From contig DAUW01000003.1 in assembly GCA_002505355.1 (NCBI GenBank), positions 1 to 16,211 on the forward strand: a stretch of 16,211 nt of DNA, read 5' to 3'. The notes beneath the pieces were generated by a model. The model had not been told where the DNA came from, ran no database searches, and saw only the letters and a list, made by a program, of their open reading frames with translations. Of this stretch, positions 14,955 through 16,211 are shown piece after piece (position 1 is the stretch's first letter; the number at the start of each line of letters is the position of its first letter). Source of the DNA: Euryarchaeota archaeon UBA229 (lineage in GTDB: Archaea; Thermoplasmatota; Poseidoniia; Poseidoniales; Poseidoniaceae). A program made the position numbers and the translations under genes.

Positions 14955-15976
14955 CCAATCACCTCAAACATAGATAATATATTTCGGCAGCGCGATTTTA
15001 CTTCGATGGTTGAAATCTGCACCACGACTCCAGTCCTTGGTTGTCCATAGACCACTGCAGTGCCGATTGGCGCTAGGCAATGAATTATTATTGGCGCTAA
15101 ATCTTCTTCTCCATCGACATTAATTAGACTTGGAAGTTGGTTTTTTAGTGCAGTTTCTATCGCCGTGATAAGTGATGGCGTGAGGTGACCAGCGGGGTTA
15201 CTTGCCGTCAAAATATTCTGAAATTCAGAGATATCAACTCTTTCAGCATCTAACAACTCTTGTCTCTTAGTCATCCCGTCTATGATGCCAATATCTGGAA
15301 CAACACCCAGTTCAAGCAGCGTCGCTACAGATACATCACCAACTGCTATGAGCGAACTATTCTGCCGGTCAATCGACTGCAATGCCTCAGACATTGCGAT
15401 TTCTGGTAGCTCCTCAGGCCCCTCAAATAAAACGCCCATTGGATTCTTTAATTCACTGTCAAGGCTGGATGCCATTTTCAATTCACTTATGCGGACTGTT
15501 TCGCTAATCCAGGGGTTTCCATCGGAATCAATTACGCCACTTCGAATTCGCGAACTACTAATTATTTGTCCGGAGAAGTCTAGCATGTGAGGTACTTCTA
15601 AGATTGCTAGCTCAGCCAAACCGCTCATCTTTCGCTGCCGGTTAATCTCCTCGCAATTTCCTAATGTTTCAGGTGTTGCAACTATTGCATCAGCGGATTT
15701 ATGAGTCGGTGCGGGACCGAATGAATCATTTAATTGAAACAGTTTCACAGAATGGTATGATTTGTCCCCCAACCAGTCTAAGATAGCATTGAACCTAGTG
15801 TCATAATCTTGAATAAAAGCTGATTTTTTGCTTGCCAAGTCATCACTAACAATGTGAATCTCAACTGAGTTTGCTCGGGTCATCGCCATACTTAGTAGTA
15901 ATTTGTGGCCTGCATGTAGTCTATCGAATGTGCCCCCGATGAGGCAACAATCATAGGCATTATTGCTTGCCATCAT
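14951..15976 (-). CDS. PPAT-dephospho-CoA kinase fusion (archaeal CoA biosynthesis)
   Basis: A 341-residue two-domain protein covering the last two steps of CoA synthesis. Residues 1-155 are the archaeal/eukaryotic type phosphopantetheine adenylyltransferase: GGTFDRLHAGH (14-24) with the HxGH nucleotidyltransferase motif (H21, H24) and ISSSRIRSG (139-147). Residues about 175-338 match DUF359, characterised in Thermococcus as a GTP-dependent dephospho-CoA kinase: AVGDVSVATLLELGVVPD (211-228), IIDGMTKR (231-238), NPAGHLT (260-266), VDGEEDLA (287-294) and YGQPRTGVVV (310-319). In many archaea these are separate genes. Fusion would let dephospho-CoA pass directly between sites, an analogue of eukaryotic CoA synthase but with an unrelated kinase. 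Two tandem ATGs (15976, 15973) open the frame without a Shine-Dalgarno, so it may be leaderless. Its end is coupled to the glycosyltransferase. The evidence for both domains is strong; activity is inferred. Confidence 0.9.
   Translation of the reverse strand: MMASNNAYDCCLIGGTFDRLHAGHKLLLSMAMTRANSVEIHIVSDDLASKKSAFIQDYDTRFNAILDWLGDKSYHSVKLFQLNDSFGPAPTHKSADAIVATPETLGNCEEINRQRKMSGLAELAILEVPHMLDFSGQIISSSRIRSGVIDSDGNPWISETVRISELKMASSLDSELKNPMGVLFEGPEELPEIAMSEALQSIDRQNSSLIAVGDVSVATLLELGVVPDIGIIDGMTKRQELLDAERVDISEFQNILTASNPAGHLTPSLITAIETALKNQLPSLINVDGEEDLAPIIIHCLAPIGTAVVYGQPRTGVVVQISTIEVKSRCRNILSMFEVIG
14958..14965 (-). promoter_or_regulatory. Shine-Dalgarno GAGGTGAT inside the end of the CoA gene
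   Basis: GAGGTGAT encodes part of the final Glu-Val-Ile of the upstream protein and sits seven nt (counted from GAGG) before the TTG start of the glycosyltransferase. The eleven-base string TTGAGGTGATT is the same as at the biotin carboxylase/kinase junction. It supports the rare TTG start. Confidence 0.75.
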
Positions 15977-16055
15977 TGGACTGTAACAAAATTGGCCTTT
16001 GAGTTAATCGCTTAATTTAGGCTAAACAATTCGATTTGTTAAGACTTGAAATTAA

Positions 16056-16195
16056 GGCACTGTGCCCCGGCTCCTAACGGCCTGTTTCATAGCAGTGCTC
16101 CAAGGCCTGACCCTCGGTGCCGGGGCGTGCTGTTTGATAGGGTGGTTGTCTTGAGTTCATTCTTGCGTCACACAAGGACCCATAACCTACCAAAT
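16056..16195 (+). ncRNA. Candidate structured non-coding RNA, family unknown
   Basis: A GC-rich island in otherwise AT-leaning sequence folds strongly. Segment 16056-16071 pairs with 16119-16134 along 16 positions with one C-C mismatch, including a perfect 8-bp core GCCCCGGC/GCCGGGGC and several G-U pairs that fit only plus-strand RNA. Inside, GGCCT (16079-16083) pairs with AGGCC (16103-16107). To the right, GGTGGTT (16141-16147) pairs with AACCTACC (16184-16191, one bulge) around a TTCTTG/CAAGGA hairpin (16160-16178). I see no tRNA, 5S, RNase P or SRP hallmark. It may continue past the right edge. TTAATTTA at about 16012-16019 is a possible TATA box. Confidence 0.35.
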
Positions 16196-16211
16196 GGTTT
16201 ACCGCTTTTGC

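Noticed and set aside
16056..16211. SRP RNA, RNase P RNA or tRNA as identity of the folded element
   Set aside because: The GTCAGGCC and GAAACAGGCC strings on the minus strand looked suggestive of SRP or RNase P, but the required GGAAGG loop, the P4 partner strand and the T-loop are missing, and the G-U pairs favour the plus strand.
1..16211. CRISPR arrays, insertion sequences, integrases, toxin-antitoxin or defence genes
   Set aside because: No regularly spaced repeats, transposase motifs or terminal inverted repeats with target duplications were seen; the gene set is housekeeping-like apart from the surface and unknown membrane proteins.

Overview
This window looks like chromosomal DNA from a planktonic euryarchaeon, most likely Thermoplasmatota (Marine Group II/Poseidoniales or Marine Group III). 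The argument rests on gene content: an Orc1/Cdc6 replication initiator, an archaeal CoA-synthesis protein joining PPAT to a DUF359-type GTP-dependent dephospho-CoA kinase, a SelB-like pseudo-GTPase, a very large secreted beta-rich surface protein, and ribosome binding sites matching the archaeal 16S 3' end (GAGGTGAT). Biotin carboxylase and a CysJ-like reductase sit beside these. The lineage call is inference; no rRNA marker is visible.

Layout. Positions 1-3806 (minus) are the N-terminal 1268 codons of a secreted protein that runs off the left edge. A 224-bp divergent region follows. A plus-strand run holds an acyl-CoA thioesterase, a degenerate EF-Tu/SelB-like factor and a 545-residue membrane-anchored protein of unknown function. 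It meets, stop against stop with no gap, a minus-strand group transcribed in the order CysJ-like flavoprotein without a flavodoxin domain, biotin carboxylase, PfkB-family kinase. From a divergent gap near 10.9-11.04 kb a second plus-strand run starts: a metallo-beta-lactamase fold RNase Z-like hydrolase, then (after a structured 154-bp gap that may hold a replication origin) Orc1/Cdc6 and a four-helix membrane protein. This run converges, with a 6-bp overlap, on a minus-strand pair: the PPAT-dephospho-CoA kinase fusion and a GT2 glycosyltransferase translated from an overlapping TTG. The last 235 bp contain a GC-rich, strongly folded segment that looks like a non-coding RNA gene.

Functional themes are CoA and acyl-CoA metabolism (CoA synthesis, thioesterase, biotin carboxylase), electron transfer (flavoprotein), cell surface (giant secreted protein, glycosyltransferase, two membrane proteins) and information processing (Orc1/Cdc6, SelB-like factor, RNase Z-like protein). 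Genes are tightly packed, and three junctions (8.2, 11.97 and 14.95 kb) place a stop codon in or next to the next gene's Shine-Dalgarno sequence. No mobile element, CRISPR array, tRNA or rRNA was found. I did not find a clear new multi-gene system. The best candidates for something undescribed are the folded RNA at the right edge, the competing hairpins at the thioesterase/SelB-like junction, the structured cdc6 leader, and the unknown 545-residue protein.
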